Assembly (NCBI GenBank): GCA_950022655.1
Contig: OX465581.1
Location: forward strand, 107,553,125-107,617,124
DNA: 64,000 bases
Source: Alentia gelatinosa
Lineage: Eukaryota > Annelida > Polychaeta > Phyllodocida > Polynoidae
Direction of reading: 5' to 3'
The notes under the pieces were generated by a model. The model saw nothing but the letters and a program-made list of their open reading frames with translations, was not told the DNA's origin and searched no databases. The translations under genes and the position numbers were made by a program. The number at the start of each line of letters is the position of its first letter. The first letter of the stretch is position 1. Shown here piece by piece: positions 25,201 to 34,352 of the stretch.

Positions 25201-26476
25201 ACTACATCCGGCCATTTATCTGTCTCGCTCTCCTGCATCTGTATTCCTACCATGATTACTCCTCCTTCTGTAATCAATCTCAGCTCCTGAGGTAATGAAT
25301 CTGAATAATTATATAATTATGTATCCGCTCATGTGAATACCTCTCTCCATATCTTGACAATCCTTATAGTCTCCCAACATTGCCACAATCATTGACCATC
25401 CTATTTTATAGTTGGCATACTAGGGATCATAGTGGTTTTTTTTTTATCTTTTATTTAAACTGGAGTTCATCGTAGGCATGAGTAATGCCTCTTTCCATGT
25501 GGTTCCTGTCCAGGAAATTCACATGCATTACTCTCTACGATAGTGCCAGGCAAGTCAGTATGCTCTCTTAGTCTGCGTTGTATATTTTGATATTATCAAG
25601 GCGATTTTTCTTATTAGTCTAGACTAAAACTGTCTTATGGACGAGTTATGACTGATATCTAGTTGTAGCAGGGTTTATGTCAAAGCACTGGCATTTTTGT
25701 GTACGGTGTTGGCTACGCACCTTTCCTTCAATGGCCGCTCCAGGTATTTAGATCCTATACTAATTAAAATGTCCGATATACACTCACAGACTAGCAGCCA
25801 GCAACAGATAAAACTGCATGGCCCTTTGTTACTCCCGCTGGATTCCATAGTTCCTTGACGAAACGCATCTATGTTTTTGAAGGAGTAACATCAATCCATT
25901 CGACACCTCAATATATGATGATTTGTATGAGGTACCTTTGGTGAAAAGGTTAGCTGGTGGAGTTATGGTGTCGAGGTTTAGGGGTTCAAAACTGCCAAAT
26001 CGCAGATTGTCAATGTTATTTCTTCATTTAGATTCATAAACATTGGTATTTTCATACAAACGAAATAGCTAAATGGTGCTTAGTATACAATGAAAATACA
26101 CTCCTGGCACATATGGACCATAATATGTTTTCTCACACGTTAAAATGTATGTATCCATGGCTGTACAAGGTAACACACTTCCTTTGAAGGAGATTATCAA
26201 GTAGAATCCTATTAAATGATAAAATAGTCTACTATATATCAATATGATCAAGTGGCCTGACACACCTTGCTGACAACTCTCGGGTGATACTTTTTATCGT
26301 TATCCCGAAGTGATACATATTTCTTGCAAATATACTTCAGTTTCTGCATTTGCCATTCCAACTTCAGAAATGGTATTTAATGCTGGATTAAAAAATGATA
26401 GGAGATATTGTTTTGTACGTGACCTGTCTCAGGCAAAGACATGCGGACTAATATAACCCTCTTGCAGAGTAATATT

Positions 26477-26676
26477 GGTTACTCATGGGCTTTGCTCAGG
26501 GGTAGTCATTGCTCCCCCCGGTGTCCCCCTCTACCGCGCCTCACGGGCGCCCCTCCTGCCCCCTCGCGGCTTTCACTCATACTACGCAGTCACGTGGTAC
26601 AGCCCGGTCCAGACCCCGGTCTCACTTCTCCTTCACCCGCCCTGCAGTACGCACGTACTACAGTACCTTTTTCGTC
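26477..26676 (+). repeat. Copy 2 split direct repeat A1
   Basis: A 200-bp block starting GGTTACTCATGGGC, repeated without visible change at 31215-31414. Similarity stops at CTTTTTCGTC. It is GC-rich with no TATA box; an E-box-like CACGTG occurs near 26590. Confidence 0.85.
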
Positions 26677-26758
26677 TCTTGGCCACGTGCTTCGCCTCAT
26701 ACTCCCCGAGTACAGGCTAGCACCCCCATACACGCGATACGGTACAGCGAAAGGAGAA

Positions 26759-27901
26759 ATGGGTCCCACGACGAGGAATACCCCGGTGCCCAGCACATCG
26801 AAGCCGACGGAATCCACGGCGGAATCGGAGGCCACTCTCCAGGAAACGACCGAGTCCAACGAGAACATCGAGTCGGTCTCGGACAGCGGGCGCACGGTAA
26901 AAACGGCCAGGATCTCGAAGCTCGAGTCCAATATGGAAAAGATGGGAAGGACGATGGATAGCATGTTTCAGACGATGCAGGCGATGGCACGACAACGGTC
27001 GCCGACCAGGGCTACACAACCGACGGTCCGAGAGGCACGCTCTACGGCCGAGGACCGGACAAGAGACTGGGCCCAGGACCAGACGTCGAGGCTGCCCGCA
27101 CCCAGACAACTCAGGGAACGCTACCTGAGCGAGGAACTGCTCCAGCGAGAGATCGACCGCGAGGGCATTCGGCATGAGCGCACGGCCGGTAGGTTTTCAT
27201 CTGACTTGACCGTACATAAACTCATTTCTAAGCCGTATATGTATGTGGAACGTGAGGGCCTGTATACCATGTCCCAAAAGCTCGAGGTTAGGGGAAGCCT
27301 GGCCCCCATGGAGTATGTGAGCGCATTCTTACTGATGATGGAGGACGAGCGGGCGATACCCGAGGGCGACCGTCGAGACATGTACAGGCACCTCTCGCAA
27401 GTAACGGTCGACGCCCAGACACGGCCGTGGCCCGCGGTTAGGAGGTGGTCTAACTACATATTCGATCAGGTAGAGGCCGGCCGTGTGTACTGGTCGGACC
27501 ACGTGCGCATTCAAGACGAACGCGTACGCATAGCTATGACGGCCGCCACCAGCGCCCCTAACGGTCAAGACGGAGGAAGGGACGGAGCCCGAGAGCTCCC
27601 CTGCCGGGCGTACAACTCGGAGCGAGGTTGTCGCCTACGCAACGGACATCAGGACGGGCAGATCAAATGGGTTCATGTTTGTTCGTTCTGCGACTCGGTG
27701 GGGCGGATGTGCACGCACTCTATACACGCGTGCAACAGGAAACTCGTGTATGGTGCGGGTTATGACAACGCTGCACCAACATCCGCACCCGCCCCACGAA
27801 GGACGCCGCACGCCGGACACACGGTCCGCCCCACCGAACTAGGAGTGCAGAAACAACACGGCACGGCTTCAAAAAACGGACCGGACGCGCCCCGCGAGTG
27901 A
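26759..27901 (+). CDS. gag-like nucleic-acid-binding protein, copy 2
   Basis: 380 codons. The frame is open upstream, but the first upstream ATG (26441) lies outside the element, so the ATG at 26759, after an A-rich AAAGGAGAA context, is chosen. The N-terminus is Thr/Ser/Glu-rich. A short coiled-coil-like segment (SKLESNMEKMGRTM) is followed by a basic region and the conserved middle. The C-terminal module has an ordered Cys/His set: C282, C291, H306, C308, C311, C318, H320, H323 and C325, a probable zinc-binding domain typical of gag proteins of YR retroelements. The last codons overlap a -1 frameshift signal, so a fraction of ribosomes should continue into pol. The stop is TGA at 27899-27901. 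Confidence 0.85.
   Translation: MGPTTRNTPVPSTSKPTESTAESEATLQETTESNENIESVSDSGRTVKTARISKLESNMEKMGRTMDSMFQTMQAMARQRSPTRATQPTVREARSTAEDRTRDWAQDQTSRLPAPRQLRERYLSEELLQREIDREGIRHERTAGRFSSDLTVHKLISKPYMYVEREGLYTMSQKLEVRGSLAPMEYVSAFLLMMEDERAIPEGDRRDMYRHLSQVTVDAQTRPWPAVRRWSNYIFDQVEAGRVYWSDHVRIQDERVRIAMTAATSAPNGQDGGRDGARELPCRAYNSERGCRLRNGHQDGQIKWVHVCSFCDSVGRMCTHSIHACNRKLVYGAGYDNAAPTSAPAPRRTPHAGHTVRPTELGVQKQHGTASKNGPDAPRE
27189..27194 (+). promoter_or_regulatory. Candidate 5' splice site in gag, copy 2
   Basis: GTAGGT after a phase-1 exon end (G at 27188). The corresponding positions in copies 1 (5914) and 3 (42497) read GTAAGA. Joining to the acceptor ending at 29945 would keep frame with YR. This is inference only. 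Confidence 0.3.
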
Positions 27902-27911
27902 GCGTGGCGCG
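27871..27911 (+). promoter_or_regulatory. -1 programmed ribosomal frameshift signal, gag-pol, copy 2
   Basis: The heptamer AAAAAAC at 27871-27877 is read in the gag phase as A AAA AAC, the canonical X XXY YYZ form. After an 8-nt spacer a 6-bp GC-only stem follows, CGCGCC (27886-27891) with GGCGCG (27906-27911), around a 14-nt loop that contains the gag TGA. The pol frame is at -1 to gag and is open through the site. The same geometry occurs in the other family at 43203-43243. Confidence 0.8.
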
Positions 27912-30717
27912 AGACGCACCCCTCGGCCTCGGTACGAGTGCACTCGGCGAGGGGGACCCGATCAAAGAGTGCAGGAGTGATGACGTCACCCCCCACGTGA
28001 CAACAACAGCGCGTGCCGCGCACGTGGGGGGAAGCACGGAGCGTGCAGCCCCGCCCACCGAGGAATACACTCCCGCCTGTGGTAGTGTTAGCGGGGAGGC
28101 GGAGCAATTGGCTCGGCAATTGCCCCGGGAGGACGGCCGCGAACTCAGTCCCATCGACTTCGCTGCCGTCAGAAAGTTCTGTGAGACCGGGATACCTGTC
28201 GCCGGAGTCCGGACCGACCCCGAGGCGTTCGCCGGACACAGGAGGACCAACTGGCCGCAGTTCGCGGCACACGGGCCGCCGGACCACGCCCACATCTACG
28301 ATATTGTGAGGCGCACGGGCCTACCCAACGCCCTCGGGGCCCGTATCGAGATCCCCACGGACCTCAACATCCCGGTCTGGATCCGATACCTCTCCGGGAT
28401 CCCCGGCAGCAAGGAACTGAGCGATTTCATCAGGTTCGGCTTCCCACTGGGTTACGCCGGGCCGATAAGCGATACCCGCGGGGTACCCAACCACCCCAGT
28501 GCTACAGGGTACCCGGAGCAGGTGGATAAGTTCATCAGGAAGGAGAAGGGGTACAGCAACCTCATGGGGCCGTTCGAGGCCCCCCCTTTCCTACCCTGGT
28601 GTCACGTGTCGCCTCTAATGACACGTGAGAAGAGAGGTACTACCGATCGCCGAGTGATAACCGATATGACGTACCCCAAGGAAGACAGCGTCAACGGCTA
28701 TATCGTCAAGAACTCGGTTTACGGCGAGGAACGGGAGCATGGCCTCCCGACCGTGGATGGTTTCGTCGGCCGCCTGGTGGCCTCGGGGCCCGGGAGTTTC
28801 ATGTCGACCATCGATATATCCCGGGCGTACAAGAACTTCCGCTGCGACCCCCTTGACTGGCCGTTGCTCTGTTTTGCGTGGGGGGAGGCATTCTACTGTG
28901 ATACGGCGATGCCCTTTGGTGCCCGTGCCTCCTCCTACCACATGCAGTGTGTGGCAGAAGCAATAGTGAAGATCCTCAGCCAGAAAGGGGTCGAGGCCGC
29001 CATGTATCTGGACGACCTGATCATCCTCTCGCCCGACGAGGACAAGGCGGCCTCGGACTTCGCCATCGCACGAGCCCTCTTCGAGGAGCTGGGCCTCCCC
29101 GAGGCCCGGGAAAAGGCTCAGCCCCCCAGCCAGGTGGTCACGTGGCTCGGCATCGTGATCAATTCCATAGACATGTCGCTCTCCGTCCCCGAGGACAAAC
29201 TACACGAGGTCCGAGAGCATGTCAGAGCGGTCGCACAGAAGCGGTCGCTGACGAAACGCCAGCTACAATCAATTCTGGGGCGCGTGTTACATGTAGCCAA
29301 GTGTATCCGGCCGGCACGCCCCTTTGTGAGTAAACTGCTCGAGGCCCTCCGGGGGATGGGCGGGTACTACATTAACATCAATTCCGAGATGCGGCAGGAC
29401 TTCGAATGGTTCCTGCGCTTTGCCGACGGTTGGAACGGCCACGCCCTCATCCCCCGAGGCCCACCGACCAAGTGCCTGATCGTGGACGCGTGCTTGTCCG
29501 GCGTCGGGGGTACGGACGGGACCTACTCGTACTCCGGCCGCGTCTGTCCAGTGAACGACCCTGTTACCTGCATCGCGGAGCTCGAGGCCCTCAACACGGT
29601 ATACGCGATGTGCACGTTCTTAACAGACCGTGACCGCGGCACCCGGGTGGAAGTCTACTGCGATAATATGGGCACCGTCCAGGCACTCCGGTCGGGACGC
29701 GCCCGGAACCCCGTCCTGGCCGAGTGTGCCCGTCAAGCCTGGATGGTGCAGGCTAGACTACAAGTAGACTTCGTGTACACACACGTCCCGGGTGCCCTCA
29801 ATACCGTGGCCGACGCGCTCAGCCGGGCACACCTAACCTCGAGGGACTTTGATACGGCCTCTAGGTACATAAAATTCCACTCCCTAGTCGAGGTCATGCC
29901 ATGTACTCATGTTTCGTTCAACCCTGTGTTACGTCTCACCTGCAGATCCGGCGCTACGATCGCTCCAGACGAGGGCATCTGCTCGGCAATGCGAGGCGCG
30001 TGCCCCCGGAACGGTCGCGAACCAGCGCTCCGCCGTCGCGACCTACCTCGCATTCTGCCGCCGGATGGGCGCCGACCCCCAGAAACCTACCGTCAGCTTT
30101 ACCACGGCGTTCCTCGAATACGTCGCGGACCATGCCCCCTCGCCGGCGACGGTCGCGAACCAGCTATCACACGTGCGGTCGCACCTACGGCTGACGGGGG
30201 GCGACGTCGCGCCGACGGAGGATTTCAGGGTGAGACGTGCACTCGAGGCCATGAGACGCAACAAAACATACCAACCGAACGTCAAGCCGGCGGTGCCGAT
30301 GGACGTCCTCCGGGCTGCCCTCGAGGCCCTCGACGAATCACCTCTACACATCATTCTGCGGGCCGCTATCCTGGTGATATTTTACGCGGCGCTGCGACAA
30401 AGCGAGGTCGCCCCTCCATCTGCGACCAAGTTCGATCCGACGCGACACCTGTCACGCCGAGACGTCGTGGTCACGCCCAGACAGGTCTCGATACGCGTCA
30501 AGGCGGCCAAGAACATGCAGATGGTGGGGGAGGAAAAGACAGTCACCCTGCAGGCGTCCTCCGACCCGTCCTCGTGTCCGGTGCGGGCGGTCAGGAAAAT
30601 GATCGCGGCCGCCCCCACGGCCAGCCCCGAGGACCCGTTCTTACTCCTGGCAGACGGCCAGGTAATAACGACCAGAACTCTGAGCAAGGAGTGGAAAGCG
30701 CTGCTACTCACCGCTAA
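27877..30717 (+). CDS. Reverse transcriptase/RNase H (pol), copy 2
   Basis: The pol frame has no ATG near its beginning and lies at -1 to gag, so translation as a Gag-Pol fusion of about 1,320 residues is expected; the first codon after slippage is at 27877. Numbering from 27898: an N-terminal linker, a DIRS/Ngaro-type pre-RT region (YLSGIPGSKELSDFIRFGFP), RT with Asp306 (TIDISRAYKNF) and the YLDD box at 370-373, then RNase H with Asp530 (DACLSG), Glu561 (ELEAL), Asp589 (CDN) and Asp639 (ADALS). RNase H ends near 29890. The remaining 270 or so codons overlap YR in the other phase and may be a chance extension. It copies the element RNA into DNA. Confidence 0.88.
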   Translation, partial: RTGRAPRVSVARDAPLGLGTSALGEGDPIKECRSDDVTPHVTTTARAAHVGGSTERAAPPTEEYTPACGSVSGEAEQLARQLPREDGRELSPIDFAAVRKFCETGIPVAGVRTDPEAFAGHRRTNWPQFAAHGPPDHAHIYDIVRRTGLPNALGARIEIPTDLNIPVWIRYLSGIPGSKELSDFIRFGFPLGYAGPISDTRGVPNHPSATGYPEQVDKFIRKEKGYSNLMGPFEAPPFLPWCHVSPLMTREKRGTTDRRVITDMTYPKEDSVNGYIVKNSVYGEEREHGLPTVDGFVGRLVASGPGSFMSTIDISRAYKNFRCDPLDWPLLCFAWGEAFYCDTAMPFGARASSYHMQCVAEAIVKILSQKGVEAAMYLDDLIILSPDEDKAASDFAIARALFEELGLPEAREKAQPPSQVVTWLGIVINSIDMSLSVPEDKLHEVREHVRAVAQKRSLTKRQLQSILGRVLHVAKCIRPARPFVSKLLEALRGMGGYYININSEMRQDFEWFLRFADGWNGHALIPRGPPTKCLIVDACLSGVGGTDGTYSYSGRVCPVNDPVTCIAELEALNTVYAMCTFLTDRDRGTRVEVYCDNMGTVQALRSGRARNPVLAECARQAWMVQARLQVDFVYTHVPGALNTVADALSRAHLTSRDFDTASRYIKFHSLVEVMPCTHVSFNPVLRLTCRSGATIAPDEGICSAMRGACPRNGREPALRRRDLPRILPPDGRRPPETYRQLYHGVPRIRRGPCPLAGDGREPAITRAVAPTADGGRRRADGGFQGETCTRGHETQQNIPTERQAGGADGRPPGCPRGPRRITSTHHSAGRYPGDILRGAATKRGRPSICDQVRSDATPVTPRRRGHAQTGLDTRQGGQEHADGGGGKDSHPAGVLRPVLVSGAGGQENDRGRPHGQPRGPVLTPGRRPGNNDQNSEQGVESAATHR

Positions 30718-30910
30718 TCAGCCTACCGACTACACCCTCCACAGCCTCCGCAAGGCTGCCGCCACTCAGGCATACCAGGCGGGTATGCCAGAGCTGTCCA
30801 TCCAGCGCTATGGCGGCTGGAGGTCTAATTCTCACCGAGATTACATCAAGGACACTGATGCCAAGGCCGTTAACCTTGCTCTCATCCGGTCCCTAAACAA
30901 ACTTTCATAA
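29909..30910 (+). CDS. Tyrosine recombinase (YR integrase), copy 2
   Basis: 333 codons from the ATG at 29909. Catalytic residues are all present: R163 (ALRQSE), K198 (RVKAAK), H278 and R281 (LHSLR), W304 (GGWRS) and Y312 (DYIKD). The N-terminal half resembles the core-binding domain of phage-type recombinases (PGTVANQRSAVATYLAF). The gene is in the +1 phase to pol and overlaps it by 809 bp. It would join the circular cDNA to a chromosomal target. Expression could be from its own ATG, by splicing to the site ending at 29945, or by another recoding event; the sequence alone does not decide. Confidence 0.88.
   Translation: MFRSTLCYVSPADPALRSLQTRASARQCEARAPGTVANQRSAVATYLAFCRRMGADPQKPTVSFTTAFLEYVADHAPSPATVANQLSHVRSHLRLTGGDVAPTEDFRVRRALEAMRRNKTYQPNVKPAVPMDVLRAALEALDESPLHIILRAAILVIFYAALRQSEVAPPSATKFDPTRHLSRRDVVVTPRQVSIRVKAAKNMQMVGEEKTVTLQASSDPSSCPVRAVRKMIAAAPTASPEDPFLLLADGQVITTRTLSKEWKALLLTANQPTDYTLHSLRKAAATQAYQAGMPELSIQRYGGWRSNSHRDYIKDTDAKAVNLALIRSLNKLS
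29926..29945 (+). promoter_or_regulatory. Candidate 3' splice site at the start of YR, copy 2
   Basis: A pyrimidine-containing tract ending CTCACCTGCAG, then AT. The conserved YR sequence begins here. The split codon is phase 1 (G/AT). It aligns with TCTCTTCTGCAG in copies 1 and 3. Confidence 0.35.
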
Positions 30911-30949
30911 TTTTCTCCCACCCCCCCTCACCTTTTACTGGCTTCTTGG

Positions 30950-31722
30950 CATTGTTATTATATTATACAATTACGTATGTATTGTCTATACAACTCTATT
31001 GTATATCTTACTTTCATATTTTTATAATTGACATACATCATACTGTCAATTATCATTTATCTACTTTTACTTACCTTCATATTCACATTACATTTTAATA
31101 TGCCGTCCAGTAAGGTCGCCATAAATATTTTACTGCATTTTACTACATAAAATTAAATAAAATTTTATACTCCCAGCTACTGCTTCTCTACTTTCATCCG
31201 GGGTAAGGGTAATGGGTTACTCATGGGCTTTGCTCAGGGGTAGTCATTGCTCCCCCCGGTGTCCCCCTCTACCGCGCCTCACGGGCGCCCCTCCTGCCCC
31301 CTCGCGGCTTTCACTCATACTACGCAGTCACGTGGTACAGCCCGGTCCAGACCCCGGTCTCACTTCTCCTTCACCCGCCCTGCAGTACGCACGTACTACA
31401 GTACCTTTTTCGTCCCACCCACCCACAACCTCTCTCTCTTCACCTACTCACGTAGACCATTTTTATTATATTATACAATTACGTATGTATTGTCTATACA
31501 ACTCTATTGTATATCTTACTTTCATATTTTTATAATTGACATACATCATACTGTCAATTATCATTTATCTACTTTTACTTACCTTCATATTCACATTACA
31601 TTTTAATATGCCGTCCAGTAAGGTCGCCATAAATATTTTACTGCATTTTACTACATAAAATTAAATAAAATTTTATACTCCCAGCTACTGCTTCTCTACT
31701 TTCATCCGGGGTAAGGGTAATG
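30950..31722 (+). repeat. Copy 2 terminal block B1-A2-B2
   Basis: B1 30950-31214 (265 bp), A2 31215-31414 (200 bp), spacer 31415-31457, B2 31458-31722 (265 bp). AATAAA occurs at 31156-31161 and 31664-31669. Each B has one hairpin with arms TAATTGACA/TGTCAATTA (31025-31052 in B1). The B1|A2 joint reads GGGTAATG|GGTTACTC and contains the inverted repeat GTAA-TGGG-TTAC. Confidence 0.85.
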
Positions 31723-32303
31723 ATTCCGTATGAATTGCGTGAGCCAATTGCTCGAGGAAATCGTGCATTATCAAATACCTATGGCACATACTGCCCTCTC
31801 CTAGCCAGGCCATTTTTATATATGTACGCAATGTAGGTGGTATCCAGGGTACCTGGGGGGAGTTTAACAATGTGGTCCTACGAGAGTTATGCCTGTAAGA
31901 GAGGTCCTAGGACAGTTTGCGAAATGGCAGTGTTAGAGGGGAAACATCTTAAATATTCAGTTAGATTACAAATTATGAAATTAGTTACCACAACCCCCAC
32001 TATGTGGCACTACCTGCAGATCTTAGGAATTCTCCTCCATAGGGATCCCACAGGTGTCTTACAGCCTGTTTTTGTCCTAGCCTGGGATCGAATTCAGTCC
32101 TGGGATACTAATTGTGTAGGATTTTCCTCTCTACGGGGGAAAGGTCTTTCGTCCTAAGATATGTCTTAGATTGCTGGCATGATCCTAGGAGGGTTCTTCT
32201 GCCAGGACCAAAACTTGTTAAACGGTGCCTGGCAAGATGGCGTAGCCGAACAATACGACCGAAGTCGAAGGTAGAAAATGGCTAATTTAAGGTATATAGT
32301 CAT

Positions 32304-32407
32304 AGAAAAACTGGTTTACTGTCTCCGCATGGGTAAAATACTTGGTAAAATCTGAGAACATATTTTACCCTATGTTATACACGTACAGAGACAGTAGACC
32401 AGTTTCT
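32304..32407. repeat. Short inverted-repeat element
   Basis: The left arm includes AAACTGGTTTACTGTCTCCG and GGGTAAAATA. The right arm is the complement of AAACTGGTCTACTGTCTCTG with TAGGGTAAAATA, with a 10-bp length difference within the arm. It is about 104 bp and non-coding. Confidence 0.6.
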
Positions 32408-32461
32408 GTATATGACACATATCTTTATTTTCTATGTGTCAGCTGGTATTCTTTTATTCCC

Positions 32462-32475
32462 GGGGGGGGGGGGGG
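32462..32475. repeat. G homopolymer
   Basis: Fourteen consecutive G residues, whose length is error-prone. Confidence 0.9.
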
Positions 32476-34320
32476 CTGCTACCTTTGCTACGCTTGCAGA
32501 TACTGTCGAAGCATAGTTTTCTATACCGTCAAACCAAATGACATATGGATACAGGCCCATGCTGATATGATAAATAACAGGTTATACACATTTAGCAGTG
32601 AACGTTATCGACTACAATTCATATACAAATATGATAACAAAATTCAGCGAGCAAATGACAGAAGGAGCTCAATATAGGAATCCATGATGTCCATTTCCAC
32701 AAGATACATAACAATCAATAGTAGGTGATGTGGAAATAAATATCTTATCACCGTTGATGGGTAAGAAGGGAGGAAGGCCTGAAATGAATGAATTGTCTGA
32801 AGGAATGGAGTTTTTATTTGAAGCTGCCACGTAGGCCAGAGTGCTTGAACTTGGCTTACCATCCTTCTGCTTTCCTGCTCCTTCATTATCACCCACTTCC
32901 AGAATTGGGCCCTACTTCATATGCCATTTTATTTTACAATATCTCCCCCCTCCATGGGATTGTCTAGTTCTGTTCTTCCCCCAGGTTCACCTTTTAAATC
33001 TACGTGAAACTGCCGTCCACAGATGTCAACGTGAGAAATGCCGTATTTTTTCCCTCGCCCATCCCTGACACCTGACTGACTAGCACTTGGCCCCGGCTAC
33101 CCTCGGAGACCATTCCCCGGCCACTGAGCAGCTCAGGCCTAGCTTAGAGAGCTGCTTTACCCGGCAGTTATCCTGTTAGCTCCGGCAGACTTTGATGACT
33201 ACTGGGAATCCCTCTCTCGAGCAGCTCAACAGTTATCAGAAAATGCGCACCAATAGGCAATTGCGCTGCTTGTAGGCTGTCGGTTGCGCTGTGACCCTCT
33301 CTCTCTGCCATTATGTTATATGGATAAAATGTCCAATTGCACAATCACAAATATGACAGGTGGACATTCCCAATATTGCCAGATGCTCTGCATGACGCCG
33401 GGATGACACTGGCATAATTACAGTGCAATACAGAAAGGGGATATACGTTTGTATTCAAATATAAGGAAATACCAACAAGTTTGGAACAAATAAAGCATTA
33501 TAACATTATGCTTGAACGAACAGGTCTAGTAGTAATTCTATTCAATATATCTGATTTATTCGTTTACCATTGATCACGATTCTTATATTGGTGATGGGTT
33601 CTTTTGTATCATCATACGTTGCTCATATTTTCTATATAAACAAATACAGTCTACCAATTATTATAAAACTCACACCACATAGGAAATGATATAATGATAT
33701 GATGTAACAGATTATTTCGCGATTCACATGACGAATAATGGAAGACCACCCTTTTAGGCGAATCATTTGAGAACAAGAAAAAAGGCCAATATATGTCTTA
33801 AAATAATTTGGCTGGCCTAGTTGCTCTTTCTCGTGCTCACCCCGCACAAAAACCTAGATATATAGTACACAGGAAATCTATCAATGCTAACGTAGGGGGC
33901 AGGTGAGCCACACGTCAAGTTCTACTTGTGGTCCAAGGATACCTCAGACCGCATTAGACATACTCGTATTACTTCCAGGGAATTAATGTGGGGATTCCTA
34001 ATCACGACGTCATTTCCCAACGATGCCCATGCCTTTGATCCTATAAATCTAGTAAGATTGGTAATAGATAGATGGGGATATCTAGAATTCAGTAAATATT
34101 GTTAACCAGCAGGCCACAACCAGACCTTCATTCAAAAAGGCAGTGAAAAGTGACATCTCTGTAACTTCATTATTGCCATATTCAAATGCGTCTTGATCGC
34201 TATAGCTTAAAGTACTGATATGTTGATTGTAATAGAAGTGTGTATATAGGTAAATTAGGAGCTAGCAGAATCACACGGTTAACTATTTGTGTAATAACGA
34301 TCGGCCCATGTGCTCATTTA

Positions 34321-34352
34321 TTAGGCCCGGCGTCCACTTACTACGATAGTTG
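34321..34352 (+). repeat. PIF/Harbinger-like MITE fragment, M5
   Basis: TTA followed by GGCCCGGCGTCCACTTACTA CGATA, the left terminus of the M1-M4 family. The rest of the element and the right end are absent nearby, so it is a truncated relic. Confidence 0.65.

Larger units (their letters stand above)
20996..26476. other. Non-coding host DNA up to retrotransposon copy 2
   Basis: Contains a partial copy of the 38-kb repeat near 21045-21130, a C-homopolymer at 22257-22278, a weak 100-150-bp degenerate repeat within 22430-22650, and long T- or A-rich stretches. No exon or RNA gene is recognised. Confidence 0.5.
26477..31722 (+). mobile_element. Ngaro-like YR retrotransposon, copy 2 (family 2, apparently intact)
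   Basis: A 5,246-bp element: A1 (26477-26676), gag, RT/RNase H, YR, B1 (30950-31214), A2 (31215-31414), spacer (31415-31457), B2 (31458-31722). A1 and A2 look identical and B1/B2 differ at no more than one position, at the boundary, so insertion was recent. All three frames are open. The A sequences show no similarity to family 1 and the B sequences only short motifs, yet gene order, junction geometry and short motifs are shared. The 5' flank reads GTAATATT before GGTTACTC and the 3' flank follows GGGTAATG. No target duplication and no methyltransferase domain are seen. Confidence 0.88.

Noticed and set aside
26441..26758. N-terminal extension of copy 2 gag to the ATG at 26441
   Set aside because: That ATG lies in host DNA upstream of A1 and the extension reads through the repeat; the ATG at 26759 is inside the element and starts the conserved gag.
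27871..27950. A pseudoknot downstream of the copy 2 frameshift site (loop CGAGTG with CACTCG at 27941-27946)
   Set aside because: The pairing is not conserved in copy 3 and CACTCG can pair locally with an adjacent CGAGTG.
27720..28295. Minus-strand frames of 177-191 codons over the gag-pol junction of copy 2
   Set aside because: They overlap the gag-pol coding and frameshift region, are not matched in copy 3, and have no recognisable domain.
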